From Aspidapion aeneum (taxonomy: Eukaryota > Arthropoda > Insecta > Coleoptera > Brentidae), in the NCBI GenBank assembly GCA_963576565.1, contig OY755046.1:55097471-55161470 (forward strand): 64,000 bases of DNA, in the 5' to 3' direction. Below the pieces are notes generated by a model, which saw nothing but the letters and a program-made list of their open reading frames with translations, was not told where the DNA came from and did not search any database. Shown here one piece after another: positions 1-12,270 of this stretch. Both the position numbers and the translations under genes were made by a program. Each line of letters opens with the position of its first letter. Position 1 is the stretch's first letter.

Positions 1-204
1 GACAAGCTTTTAGACGATCATTTTTTATGTTCACTTTCTATTCTGCCGACTTTTATTAAGAAGAATTAATTGTTTCGTATTTAGGAGTATGAAGCATGTG
101 CCACTATCGTAAACACATACTAACAGATTCTCAAGGATTCAAAAAAGTTTTTAACTGGTAAGCATTATTTTTAGGAACCATCCTACTAACATAGAGGTAG
201 TTAT

Positions 205-375
205 ACAGGGTGTTTCACGAATATCGAAACAGAGCCCTTTTTGGGTATTTAGAGTGCGAATTTGGAGAAACGCTTGGACAAATCGATTTTGTTTGCGAGG
301 GGGACACTTTTTGATTATCCTGAAATTTTTGTAGCACAAACCTTTTTCGAGGGGTATACTTTACCCCTATATTTT
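205..375 (-). repeat. Interspersed repeat ending in ACAGGGTGTTTC
   Basis: The block starts with an acagggtgtttc-type end and runs through a gtttgcgagggggacac segment to a tttcgaggggtatac segment. Reverse-complemented relatives lie at about 3800-3996 and 13130-13800, sharing the cgaaa-(g)ctacaaa, caaacaaaatgg and ttccaaattcc stretches. The terminal acagggtgt motif is typical of many short interspersed elements in insect genomes. The class of element is not resolved. The open frame on the - strand across it does not look like a gene. Confidence 0.5.
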
Positions 376-1054
376 GAATAGGGAAAGTGAGTCTAGTGAT
401 ACCTTGTTTTAAAGGCCTATTAAATGTCCTTACAACCGTGTGAAAACTTCACAAATCTATCCTTCCCAACCCCCAAAAACCTCTCTAATTATTTTCTAGA
501 AAACTAACTTTTTTATCGAAAATGGCAAATAACAGTTTTTTATGGAGAACAGAATTCCCTTTTAAACGATGTATGGGTCAAAAAGTTAGGAAAAGCAAGT
601 AGATCTTCAGTGGCGTCCGTAAATTGGGAATATTTCGAAAAAACATGTATATTATAGGATTTATAAAATTTTCTCAAAAACTGCACTTCTTTGGAAAAAA
701 TATGTACTAAACTTTATTGTAGAAAGTTCAATTTCCTATTAAAAGCTGTAATATAATGTGGGGTTTTATGTTACAAGAAAGTCTCCAGGGGCGTACTTAT
801 AAAATTAAATTTTCGAAAATAATCAAAATATTCCATTTTTGTTACATATTTCATGTATTTTAAACTTTTTAGGAAAAAAAAATACATTTTAAGTTATTCT
901 ATCCTATAGACCTTCGTTTTGTAAGAAAATTTTACAAAAAATCGTTTTTTGGTAATTTTTGAGAGTGACCTTAATATACGGACGTCTTTGGAGAGTATAG
1001 CCGTATTTTCTCTAAGATTTTGTGATACATCGTTTAAAAGGAATTTTCATTATT
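376..1054. other. AT-rich sequence, nothing recognised
   Basis: No open frame, RNA gene or clear repeat boundary is visible. The stretch is rich in A and T homopolymer runs. Confidence 0.4.
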
Positions 1055-1660
1055 CACCGACATTTTGTCGTAAGAAGCTTAGTTTTTAAGAAAATTGGAT
1101 AAGACCTGTAAAAAAAGTGATTAGTTTGGTGAGTTTAAATAATTACTTAAAATCAAGGAGGCTGGAGCGATAACTATATTTTTAAATCACTCCCATTTAC
1201 AGATGTAGCTGGAGAGTTTGTTATAAGTCAAAACTCACTAAATTTTACTCTGTTAAAAATAGAATTTCATTGTTTACAATAAAGTTTAGTATTAATTTTT
1301 TCATATAAAGCTTAGGTTCTGAGAGGGTTAGATAAAACGTGTAAAAAAAATAGTTTAATTTACGGATGGCCCTAAAGTTTTAATTATGAAACCAATCCGT
1401 CATGGTATTCATCATTCAAGGAAATTTTATTGACTATAATAAAATATAACACATCTTTTTATACAGACATTAGAATTGAATAAATCTTGGGAAAAACATG
1501 GGATTTTTTTAAATAACTTCAATTAATGAACGCCGCTGGAGAGTTTGTTATCAGTCTAACATAACTTGTTAAAAAGAGAATTTCATTGTATACAATAAAG
1601 TTTATTATAATTTTTTTTCTTAGAAGCTTAGTTTTTAAGAAAATTTGAAAACTTTAAATT
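1055..1660 (+). repeat. Diverged tandem repeat, unit about 230-310 bp
   Basis: Three related blocks recur near 1070, 1310 and 1620. Each carries an (a)gaagcttagtttttaag-like core, and two are preceded by a gagagtttgttat...aatttcattgt(t/a)tacaataaagttta block (about 1211-1300 and 1538-1610). Copies are well diverged, so this is an old tandem array or an element with internal repeats. Confidence 0.5.
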
Positions 1661-2495
1661 TTCAGATTTTGGGGGGTCTGGGGAGGATTTTGAAGGTTTT
1701 TGCATAACATTTTTCAGTTATATAAATATATATTTTAAATGTAAACCTGTTCCAATTTAAAATTTCGCCGCCATGTTGACTGCCTTGAATCTTGAATATC
1801 TCAGCCCTTGCCAACATTTCGAGGTGGCAACAGGGATATTCGAATTTAGCGGGGTCAAAATAGGGGAGAGTATTGTATAAAATGCTAGAAAATTAATTTT
1901 CCAAAATCTTGCCTTAACTATAGAGCAACAATCAGCGACTTGGTGGTAATTGTTTGGAGATAAGCAAGAGAAACTCTAGAGTTGCGAAACGATACCGGTA
2001 TCTAACGAACCTGGAATAAGGCCATTTGCAGCAAAAGTAATAACAAACTTTTGTTTAATTCATATCTGTGAAAATTTTAATAAAATATCGCGAGCAAGAG
2101 AAACATAACAATTATCACGAGCCACGAAATGGCCTAATCAAATCCGAAATTTTCATAAAAATATATAATTTCATCTTTTTTTTATCCACGGATTAAAAGA
2201 AGAGGTATTTACTGCTGAGGTAATCTGAACCGGTTGTTAATGAGTTTTATAATTCGTATAATTTTTCTTATAATAATTAAGCTTTACAGTCTATTTCGGC
2301 TTGGAATTTTAAATTGAGATGTTGTATGTTTCATTATTATAGGCATGTCAGAAAATCTCGATTTTTTTTTTCAACTCATTTTTGTTGTGCATATTGCATC
2401 TAACACAATTTTTGTTTGTCTTTCTGCAATTTTTTATATACAAAATATATTAATTTTTCGCAATTTAAGGATAAAAAGTACATTTTTAACTTCTT
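1661..2495. other. AT-rich sequence, nothing recognised
   Basis: No gene or well-bounded repeat is supported here. Confidence 0.35.
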
Positions 2496-2497
2496 AT

Positions 2498-3108
2498 AGC
2501 CCGCGCAGCAATGGCTAGAAAAGGTATTATTTTCGATGAAATTTTTTTTCTTCAAAATTGTGTTATTTGGATGTTTTTTGAACTATTTTAGCAATATCGT
2601 CATCATGTCTGTCTGTCTGTGTGTATGTCTGTCCCTAACCAATTGCCCCTAACCGTAGAACCGATTTTTATAAAATTTTTAGGTAAAATACTGTTCCACA
2701 CTCTAACGAGCTGAAATGCACAAATCCATTGTTGACAATGAGTTTTTTGACAGTTAAAAAATTTGCTATGCATATGCTAAATCAATATGCGGTTTTCGGA
2801 ATGTAGTAGAACACATTTTTCGCAATAATTTGTTTAATAACCAAAAACTTTGTAGGAGCTTTCGTTTCTGAGATATTTACGTAAAACACCAAAAGGAAAT
2901 ACCTACGGTATAAACCGCAGCATTTCCTAGTATTTCCCAGTATTTCCTCAAATTTCAATGGTATTTCCTATTATATTTCCCAGTAATTCCCAAGTATTTC
3001 CTGGTATTTCCCCTAACCTGTACACCATAAAGAAATACCGAGCCACCCCTCGGTGCTAATAGGCTAGCTAGGAAGGTATCTGATCTGTCATGGATCTATT
3101 TATTTTTT
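2498..3108 (+). repeat. Interspersed repeat family A, copy 1
   Basis: It begins near agcccgcgcagcaatggct, contains a tgtctgtctgtctgtgtgt...cctaaccgtagaaccgatttt block, and ends near aggctagctaggaaggtatc...catggatc. The same ends appear inverted at 5098-5570, and a diverged copy lies at about 6060-6563, so these define one family. No protein remains. A non-autonomous DNA element is likely, but no terminal inverted repeats or target duplication were established. An internal run of degenerate gtatttcc(c/t)ag units (about 2918-3015) is specific to this copy. Confidence 0.6.
2918..3015 (+). repeat. Degenerate short tandem repeat (tatttcc units)
   Basis: About eight copies of a tatttcc-based motif, 10-16 bp apart, lie inside repeat family A copy 1. 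The other two copies of the family lack it, so it expanded or inserted in this copy only. Confidence 0.6.
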
Positions 3109-3799
3109 GGAGTTTTACATTTTTGTTAGATTCTTTACTTTTTTATGTTTATATGTTACTTTTTATTACGATTATTTAAAATTTTTCATTCTCTATCCAT
3201 TATTTTGCATTCGGCGATAAAAAATGACTCCTTTATACCTAAAATGCGGGATTAAATGTAAACTTTTTATTCCAAAGTGCGAAAATTTTTTAAATTAAAT
3301 ATTTACGGAACAAGACGTGTTTTTAATACTACTGGCAATAGCTGTCTTTTTTTACAGGGCGTTTCCACTTAAAGTTAGTTGTTTTTGAGTATTTTTATTT
3401 AAGTTAGAAAAATGTTCAAGCACGACGATTTGTTTTTTGGCTCTTTTAAAACTTTTAAAGCATATCGTTTAAACTTTACTCCTTCACTTTAAACAGTGAG
3501 ACCTTGAGACCTTGTTCTTGCAAAAATTGCGGGAGTCCAGTGATTCATTTATGAGATATTTACCTCCATATTTACCACAAAGTAAAATAAAAAAAAAGTA
3601 AAACAGAAACCATGAACTGCAAATAATTGCTACAACAAAAAATCAAATCGACGAGTTTCAGGATTTTTTAAACTTTTCTCTCAAATGTCGATACATGTTG
3701 AGATAAACAAATATTTTTTTTATGTCTATATGATAAATTTGGAGGAAAATATCTCAAAAATGAATTAACGTATTTATAAAAATTTACACGGCTTTTGAA

Positions 3800-3996
3800 A
3801 AAAAGGTATTTCTCGACCCACTTTTTCTATTTAAAATTTAGGGGAAAATTTCACCCCTCGAAACGCTACAAAAATTTTAAAATCCAAAAATTGTCCTTCT
3901 TGCAAACAAAATGGACGTGTTCAAGGCTTTTTCTAAATTTCCACGAAAAATACATAAAAACACAAAGGTACCTTAAAGTTGATACACCCCGTAATT
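3800..3996 (+). repeat. Interspersed repeat related to 205-375
   Basis: It holds the same segments as the repeat at 205-375 in reverse complement: cccctcgaaacgctacaaa, the caaacaaaatgg block, and an end near gttgatacaccccgta, which is a terminal acggggtgt motif on the other strand. The open frame over it on the + strand is a by-product of low complexity. Confidence 0.5.
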
Positions 3997-4639
3997 TTTT
4001 TTATTTTCCAAAAAAAATCATAAGTAGGACAATAGGTATTTGTATGCCAGTTACTTGCAGAAGACGTGTTTAATTGCTGGTTTTTTAATTATTATTGTTG
4101 TTTACAGACAAAATTGTCACGGTTTTTAGTATGAAACTAAAGTTGCATCATTTCAATTATAATTCATTAATACATGGAGTGTTTTAATATATTAGCTACT
4201 CCCGTGCGGTAAAATGCACTTTACCGCATTTATTTACAAATTCATTTGCATGCGGAAAGAAATATATTATTTTTTTTAATCGTAAAAAAAATCATTCCCG
4301 ATAGATTTAATCTACCTATTCAATCAATTGAGCTTTCTTCGATACATCTTTTTCACCAAGAGCTTATTTTCTTGATTTAGCACAAAAAATGTATTGCCTT
4401 TTTATTTTAATGTAAAACAGAAATTGTTTTATTAAAAATTGGAACTGAATGAATCTAAGGCACCGTTTTCTCTGGAAGCAAAATATTACTTGTATATAGA
4501 TAATTTGCTTTGTTACAAAATGGAGTATACTGAAACAAAACAATTATAGGAGAACAATAAAGTCTCATTTCAAGATTAAACGCGGCGTTGAACTAAATAT
4601 AAATATTTTATTCAAAACAAATTGTTTTAAGGTAAAACA

Positions 4640-5000
4640 ATATTTTCTACTCTCGTCTACCTGTCGCCGTGTTCATCCTTCTAGTTCCCGCATGACCATC
4701 TCATTTAGGGTTTTCCTTTACTTCTATTATTTTCCCAAGGTCTTCAGTTTACATAACATTTATTCCAATGATCGCGTTTTTATCTGATATTATAACCAAA
4801 AAATTTCCATTAAAATATTGCTACCTCTTCTCTGGCATTCTTTACTTTAATTTGGTTTCTTATCCATTTATTCCTTTTTCTATTTGTTCGCTTTACATGT
4901 AACATTCCCTGCTTGTTCTTTTGATTGATATCCGTTAAATTTTATGGTTAGTCTATCTCTTAAAATTCCTGTAAAAATGCCTATAAATTATATTGAGGAG
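4640..5000 (-). mobile_element. LINE relic, internally deleted
   Basis: Read on the - strand, the sequence first gives a reverse-transcriptase N-terminal-like stretch (LTIKFN-YQSKEQAG). It then jumps to a C-terminal LINE tail with RKRN.WIRNQ, WKFFGYNIR and RPWENNRSKGKP motifs. The middle of the polymerase, including the catalytic FADD region, is absent. The same tail family recurs at 50080-50450. Stops and frameshifts are present, so it is dead. It belongs to the group of LINEs whose tail carries a W-GH-R / GRP pattern. Confidence 0.65.
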
Positions 5001-5097
5001 TGTTATTTAGGAATGCTCCATCTCCATTCTTGTGTAGAATAATTCTTATAGATTATTTCCATAGAATTAATACTATTGTAAAAAATAATTAAAAAAT

Positions 5098-5570
5098 AAT
5101 GGATCCATGAGGGATCTGATACCTTCCTAGCTAGCCTATTAGCACAAGTCAAGTGAAGCCATGATAATATATCAGCCTTGAAAACAGTTTTTTGTAAATA
5201 TCTGAGAAACTGAAGGAATTATTGAGCAAAATGTAGTCTATATTCCGAAAACTGTATACTGATACGATGCTCCGTTAAAAAGTTTGCACTTTTTAAAGTT
5301 TTAATTGTCAAAAAACTAGCATTAATGGATTTTGACTAAAATCTAAGAGTGTCGAACATTATTTTACCTGAAAATTTTATGAAAATCGGTTGAGCGGTTT
5401 AGGAGTTATCGTGTTAGACACACACAGACACAGACACATAGACAGGCATCACGACGATATTGCTAGGATAGGTCAAAATACATCCAAATAACATATTTTT
5501 GGCGTTATCTCAAAAAAAAATGTTTTTTCGAAGATAATATTTTCTTTAGCCATTGCTACGCGGGCTTATA
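5098..5570 (-). repeat. Interspersed repeat family A, copy 2 (inverted)
   Basis: This is an inverted copy of 2498-3108. It shows the gatcc...gataccttcctagctagcc end, the aaaatcggttgagcggtttaggag block with gacacacacagacacagac, and the other end at cattgctacgcgggctt. Confidence 0.65.
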
Positions 5571-6059
5571 ACTACTAATCTGTCAAAGATTATAGAATAT
5601 ATTATATTATATTAATAATCTGTTCTTGACAAATCGTTTTCTCAACCTCGTTTGCGTAATGCCTTTCGAGGATAAAGTTAAAATCAAATATATTACCAGT
5701 TTTATCAATTCCTACATCTGTTAGTAAAAATTATACACCAAAACGGTATTTGCTTCAGCTAAGGCTGTACAGAGGCACTGCGCACGATTTTCGATACAAC
5801 CCAATGATTTTTATGTAAATTTCGGTTTCTTTCTCTTCTTGTTATAAACTTAAAAAATCGTTATTATGATAAATTGAGTATAAACATAATACAAAGAATG
5901 TTTATTTATATTGGGCCAAAAATGTATATTTTATATATGATGTTGTTGGTAGCACATGACTAAAAAACAAGACTACTAAAATCTTCTTGAAACAAATTAT
6001 GTCTTTTTATGATACGAAAATTTTTATAGACCAGTTGCTGTGCTCATAACTGGCTAAAC

Positions 6060-6563
6060 TTGGATTAAGAAAAAATCTAAAGAAGGTATTATTTGCGCCA
6101 AAAATGTGTTATTTGGATGTATTTTGACCTATAATAGCAATATCGTCGTGATGTCTGTCTGTGTGTGTGTGTGTGTATATTATTTCTGTCCGTAACACGA
6201 TAGCTCCTAAACCGCTGAACCGTTTTTCATAAAATTTTCAGGTAAAATAGTGTTCGACATTCTTACGAGCTGCTTAGATTTCGGTTAAAATCCATTTATG
6301 CTAATTTTTTAATTTTTTTGACAATTAAAAACTTTAAAAAATGCTAACTTTTTAACGGAGCATCGTATTGATATACTGTTTTCGGAATATAGTAAACTAT
6401 ATTTTGCTCAATAATTCGTGTTATAACCAAAAACTTTTTAGGAGCTTTAGTTTCTGAGATATGTACAAAAAACTGTTTTCAAGGGTAATATATTATCATG
6501 CCTTCACTTGAAGTGTGATAATAGGCTGGTTAGGAATCTGTCAGATTCGTCATGATCCATTAA
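6060..6563 (+). repeat. Interspersed repeat family A, copy 3
   Basis: Same order as copy 1: tgttatttggatgtattttgacc, gtctgtctgtgtgtgtg, cgctgaaccgtttttcataaaattttcagg, and an end near aggctggttaggaatctgtcag. The ends are more diverged than in copies 1 and 2. Confidence 0.6.
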
Positions 6564-6794
6564 TTTTTTTCGTAATTGTTTTCTGTATTTTCTCATATTT
6601 TAAATTTTAATTTAAAACTAGTTTTTTCTAAAAAAATACCTTTCTTTTAAATAAATTAATTAAGGGAGATATAATCAATTTGTACCTGACATTACATGGA
6701 CCTAATTATAGGCCTGTGGTATCCCGTGGGATAGTTGTGGAAGATTTTTTTAAACGATCCTAGGTCGATTGGTGATAGATCACAAAATTTTTAG

Positions 6795-7440
6795 TCACCG
6801 GGTGTTTGCCTCCAATTTTAGTAGGAGGACCGGTGTAACGTCATAAATCCAATATGGCGGTTTTTTTATTTGTTTTTTCACAAACTTTGGCTTATAAGTT
6901 TTTCTAAATTAGCTTTTTTGTTTGCAATATAACAACAAGTAAAATGGTAAAGAAATGAGCTTCATATCTTACAAACTCACAAAGATATTAATTTGTTTTA
7001 AACTACTAAAAAGTAGTTTTTTTACCCAAAAAACAGAAAAATGCGTAAGAAACTTTTAGACTAATGTCTGCCTCCAATTTGAGTTAGAGCGCCCTAGTGA
7101 AGTCATATATCCAAGATTGCTATTTTTTCCAAGTTTTTACAAAAATATTGTATAGGTTATGATTTGTTTGCAATAGAGCAACAATTGAATTGTCGTTTTA
7201 GTAAGCTTAATATGTCAAAAACTATAAAAAATGTTAAGTCGCCAGGTGTTTGCCTCAAATTTGCGTGTAGGAGGGCCCATATGACGTCATTAATCCAAAA
7301 TCATTTTCAATTTTTTTAAACTAATTTTGGCTAATAACTTTTGCTAAATTAGTTTTACTGAAAAACTGTAAATAAGGTTTTTGTTTGCAAGAGAACAGCA
7401 ATGAATATAGTAAAGAAATTAGCTTTATATCTTGGAGTAC
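6795..7440 (+). repeat. Three diverged tandem units, about 180-260 bp
   Basis: Each unit starts with g(t/c)(t/c)tgcctc(c/a)aattt, then ggag(g)accggtg / agcgccctagtg / gagggcccatatg, then acgtcat(a/t)a(a/t)cca, and ends with tttgtttgcaa(t/g)a...caacaa or cagcaatg. Units begin near 6805, 7067 and 7247. The array leads straight into the CG-rich stretch at 7441. Confidence 0.6.
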
Positions 7441-7685
7441 GTATATATCAAACGCAAACGCGCCGTATGTGGGGCTGCCCAAACTCCGCGCGCAAACTCG
7501 GATTCGTCCTGTTTTCGTGTTTCCAAGTTGCGCGCGCGCCGCTTGTAAGCCGTTTGCCGAAAACCAGCTTTCTTCGGCTCCTCTTTGTGCGTTCGCAGAT
7601 CCTTTGGGGCGGCATTGGCAGTTTGTTGTCGAGTTTTCATTTCAGTGCGCGTTTGCTGATTTTTTGTAGATCGTAGAAAGTTGGT
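7441..7685. other. CpG-rich island without a supported gene
   Basis: The base composition changes abruptly. The block is rich in CG, with several gcgcgc runs (near 7488 and 7530-7540), in otherwise AT-rich DNA. Three overlapping frames are open across it, on both strands, which is what high GC content alone produces. None has recognisable motifs. It could be the promoter or 5' end of a retroelement, the 5' end of a host gene, or a fragment of other origin. Nothing in the sequence decides between these. Confidence 0.5.
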
Positions 7686-7987
7686 TGAAACCTAACGGAA
7701 GGTCAAACTAAAATCAGCTAACATTTCCAGTTAGTATTCTGCAACCTTATGTACCTTAACCTAAAATCATATACTTTTCTTGTTAAAAATGATTATATTT
7801 TAAATTCTTACATAAAAGTAGAAAAAATACTTGCTATTACACTACTTACAATTATAAACTCTTAGGTTTAGATAAGTGCATAAATGAATAATTTGAAATA
7901 ATTTTGTTTAATTGCACTGTTTAATTTTACTTTTATGCAAATTTCAATTTGGTTTCTTATAAGTAATACGAGAAATTCCTTTTACTT

Positions 7988-8290
7988 TTCAAATCAAATC
8001 AAATCAAAATTAGCTTTATTAGTCAGAATACAATAGTATACATTGACAAAGCCTTGCTTATCTAAAGTACAAATATCAAACTATGGAGATACATTAATCC
8101 CTATCAAAATAACAATAATAGAAAAACTAAATAAAGTTTAAAAATAAATTTAACTAACATTTGATGTACCTACTTTTAATTGCTAGCGCCATAATTTTAT
8201 TTATGTTCAAATACAAAATTTGGCTTTATTAGTCAGTTTACCAAAGTAGACATTGACAAAAGCCTCATTTATCCAATTATAACTAATAAC
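7988..8290 (-). mobile_element. LINE 3' ends with (GATTT)n tail, two partial copies
   Basis: On the - strand two copies read ...tttgtcaatgtctac/tatac...gactaataaagc(t/c)aa and lie about 210 bp apart (near 8011 and 8221). The first is followed by aattttgatttgatttgatttg, an AATAAA signal plus a pentanucleotide tail. That is the usual ending of CR1/Jockey-type LINEs, which finish in short tandem repeats. No coding part is left. Confidence 0.5.
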
Positions 8291-8404
8291 ACTAAATAAT
8301 TATTATTGATTTAAAATTATTTAAATATTATTGATTTAAAATTATTTAAATAAAAATTAAAATTATTTTATCACGAAAAATAAAGTATTTATTATACTTT
8401 AAAA

Positions 8405-8780
8405 AGGCGGCAGGGTAGTGCCGTGGTATGGTCGTCGGCTTCACATGCAGAAGGTGCCAGGCTCACGTCCTGAATAACGATGCAAAAACAAACAAAAAAT
8501 CCGTCGCCCTGTCGCCCACTTCCTTTTCAGCGTTCAACAGCCGTCATCAAATAAGCATGCGATGCGATGAACGCAAAAATATAAGTTGACCTTGAACATC
8601 GAGAATATACGCCGGTGTAGTCCAGGAGCCGACACGCAGCCAACCGAGGAACCAGGGATAATAACCCAGGAGCCTGCTATACGTGCTATATAGTCCAGGA
8701 TGGCGCCAGCATAAATCTCCTACCGTCAACTCACGACGACCACGACTGTTGCGCTGAAAAGGAAAGAGGTCTGTCGTCTA
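8405..8780 (+). mobile_element. SINE-like or foldback element with tRNA-like head
   Basis: The first 75 bases resemble a tRNA-derived promoter: a gtggtatggtcgtcgg stretch in the A-box position and ggctcacgtcct in the B-box position. Downstream, ttccttttcagcg at about 8520 is repeated inverted as cgctgaaaaggaa at about 8754-8766, so the body can fold back. It is moderately GC-rich. Either a tRNA-derived SINE with an inverted-repeat body or a foldback element could look like this. Confidence 0.4.
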
Positions 8781-9373
8781 TAACACTCGAGGACTATGTT
8801 GCAATTTACTTTCAAACACATTGATTAAGCCACAAAAAAAAATTTGCGGTTAGTAATGTTTGCCCGCAGCAAGAAAAACGATAGCTGCAATGGACTGTAT
8901 ATAATTTTATTAAACGAAATCGCGAACAAACATAATAATTGATACGTTATCACGAACATTAAGAGTCCATAGGTAAATTGCTTTAAATCACACAACGGAA
9001 AGTCGAAAACAAAAATACTCACCAATGTGCAGCCAATTTCTTCACTTCCCAGGGGCCCCTGTCAGGATCTAATGACGACACCACGTAGCTGAAGGGCTAA
9101 AGCTTCTAGTTCTATGGTTTAGTGCACAAAACTAGCACTTTGAAGTATAGAAAATTGTAATAAATTGGAGAAAGTAATTAACACGCCATTTTTCTCGGCG
9201 GTCGTAAAAGGATCTCTCTGATTCTTGTTGCGCATGCCCCAAGCACGGAAAAATGTACTCTGTCTCTCATACAATTGTGAGATTTTAAAATTTAAAAAGA
9301 ACCGCGAAATTTAGCGGGAGCTAACAACTAATTCTTTACTGCTACTTTTTTAATCTGATGAATTATAAGATAA

Positions 9374-10679
9374 AAAAAATTAGGTTAAGGAATTAGTAAC
9401 CGGCTATGTTTTTGCTGTGATTAGATGTGTTTACAAGTAAATGGCAACATAGTCTCCAAGATCGAATTTGATAAAAATCAATTTATCGGTTTTTGTGTTA
9501 ATCTATCTCAGACGGACAGACAAACACCAAAATTTGTTAAACCTTTTTTGACCCAAATTACTTATTTTGAATAAAAAAAAGTTTTTTTACGATTCGAATA
9601 GCCTTTACACGTTGACGTTGTGACAAATATTGTTGAAAATATAGTAACTAATCTAGCTTACAAAACCTTATTTTGTTAGTTTCTCAAATCATTATTTTTT
9701 AAATATTTAAACCTCATTTGCAGCCCCCACACCTACCAACATGCAACGGGCTTATTCAAGGGTAATGGATAACTTTTGTGCCAAATTTGATTAACATCAA
9801 TTTATCGGTTTTTGTGTTAACCTATCTCAGACGGGTAGACAAACACCATCACAAAAAATGTTAGTTAGGCATTTTAACCCAAATTACTTATCTATATCCG
9901 AATAGCCTTTACACGTTGACGTTGGTTATTTAAGGGTAATGGATAATTTTTGTGCCAAATTTGATTAACATCAATTTATCGGTTTTTGTGTTAACCTATC
10001 TCAGACGGGTAGACAAACACCATCACAAAATTTGTTAGTTAGGCATTTTAACCCAAATTACTTATCTACATCCGAATAGCCTTTACACGTTGACGTTGCT
10101 TATTCAAGGGTAATGGTTAATTTTTGTGCCAAATTTGATTAACATCAATTTATCGGTTTTTGTGTTAACCTATCTCAGACGGGTAGACAAACACCATCAC
10201 AAAATTTGTTAGGCATTTTAACCCAAATTACTTATCTATATCCGAATAGCCTTTACACGTTGACGTTAGGACAAATATGGTTGAAAATACAGTACCTAAT
10301 CAAAACCTTATTTTATTAGTTTTTCAAATCATTATTTTTTAGATATTCGAACCCCCTTTGCAGCCTTCACCAACATGTAATGGCTTTATTCAAGGGTAAT
10401 GCAAAACTTTTGTGCCAAATTTGATTAAAATCAATTTATCGGTTTTTGACTTAACCTATCTCACCGACAGACAAACACCATCACAAAATTTGTTATTTAG
10501 GAGGTTTTTGACCCAACTTACTCATTTTGAATGAAAAACAGGTTTTTTACAGTCCGAGTAGCCTTCCATACCCTTCCATAACTACGGTATGGATGGCTAA
10601 ATAATATGCTAATCAGTATTTTTAAAAAAGCATTAAACATCTGTCCAAATTTTACGACTTCTTTTTGGGTCACTAAAAA
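9374..10679 (+). repeat. Higher-order repeat, copy 1 (1306 bp)
   Basis: The block from ttaggttaaggaattag to ttgggtcactaaaa is followed directly by a second, nearly identical copy. The offset, measured on the aattagtaac anchor (9391 and 10697), is 1306 bp. Inside each copy are five related monomers. Each has the core tttgtgccaaatttgatt, the core caatttatcggtttttg, a gacaaacacc block, and most end in cctttacacgttgacgt. The three central monomers start at 9751, 9925 and 10099, a 174-bp period. Confidence 0.85.
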
Positions 10680-11984
10680 AAAAAATTAGGTTAAGGAATT
10701 AGTAACCGGCTATGTTTTTGCTGTGATTAGATGTGTTTACAAGTAAATGGCAACATAGTCTCCAAGATCGAATTTGATAAAAATCAATTTATCGGTTTTT
10801 GTGTTAATCTATCTCAGACGGACAGACAAACACCAAAATTTGTTAAACCTTTTTTGACCCAAATTACTTATTTTGAATAAAAAAAAGTTTTTTTACGATT
10901 CGAATAGCCTTTACACGTTGACGTTGTGACAAATATTGTTGAAAATATAGTAACTAATCTAGCTTACAAAACCTTATTTTGTTAGTTTCTCAAATCATTA
11001 TTTTTTAAATATTTAAACCTCATTTGCAGCCCCCACACCTACCAACATGCAACGGGCTTATTCAAGGGTAATGGATAACTTTTGTGCCAAATTTGATTAA
11101 CATCAATTTATCGGTTTTTGTGTTAACCTATCTCAGACGGGTAGACAAACACCATCACAAAAAATGTTAGTTAGGCATTTTAACCCAAATTACTTATCTA
11201 TATCCGAATAGCCTTTACACGTTGACGTTGGTTATTTAAGGGTAATGGATAATTTTTGTGCCAAATTTGATTAACATCAATTTATCGGTTTTTGTGTTAA
11301 CCTATCTCAGACGGGTAGACAAACACCATCACAAAATTTGTTAGTTAGGCATTTTAACCCAAATTACTTATCTACATCCGAATAGCCTTTACACGTTGAC
11401 GTTGCTTATTCAAGGGTAATGGTTAATTTTTGTGCCAAATTTGATTAACATCAATTTATCGGTTTTTGTGTTAACCTATCTCAGACGGGTAGACAAACAC
11501 CATCACAAAATTTGTTAGGCATTTTAACCCAAATTACTTATCTATATCCGAATAGCCTTTACACGTTGACGTTAGGACAAATATGGTTGAAAATACAGTA
11601 CCTAATCAAAACCTTATTTTATTAGTTTTTCAAATCATTATTTTTTAGATATTCGAACCCCCTTTGCAGCCTTCACCAACATGTAATGGCTTTATTCAAG
11701 GGTAATGCAAAACTTTTGTGCCAAATTTGATTAAAATCAATTTATCGGTTTTTGACTTAACCTATCTCACCGACAGACAAACACCATCACAAAATTTGTT
11801 ATTTAGGAGGTTTTTGACCCAACTTACTTATTTTGAATGAAAAACAGGTTTTTTACAGTCCGAGTAGCCTTCCATACCCTTCCATAACTACGGTATGGAT
11901 GGCTAAATAATATGCTAATCAGTATTTTTAAAAAAGCATTAAACATCTGTCCAAATTTTACGACTTCTTTTTGGGTCACTAAAA
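10680..11984 (+). repeat. Higher-order repeat, copy 2
   Basis: This is a near-perfect copy of 9374-10679. In my reading the few differences include tactcatttt (near 10520) against tacttatttt (near 11826). The near-identity means the duplication is very recent, or that gene conversion or an assembly artefact is responsible. Confidence 0.85.
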
Positions 11985-12270
11985 TGAAGTTCAACACGAT
12001 TGCCGGGTTGTATTCAATTAATCTTCGATAGATTTAAAAGATTTAAATAAAATTCAGAATTTTAAATTAAATTAAATAAATTAACGTCAAAAATAAAGTG
12101 GCACCTAATCAATATTTAGAAATATAAAATATGGCATCAATTAAGAATATTTTCTGTTTCTAAATTTAAAGATTTATTAGGTATCAGGAAAAAACATTCG
12201 AAAATATATTTGCATGAATATTAATACCTATCCGCGTTTTACTTATTTTGCAAATATTTTCTAACACAGT

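Noticed and set aside
7385..7676. Three overlapping 71-94 residue frames at 7.4-7.7 kb
   Set aside because: Open in several frames on both strands because of high GC. No motif or splice context.
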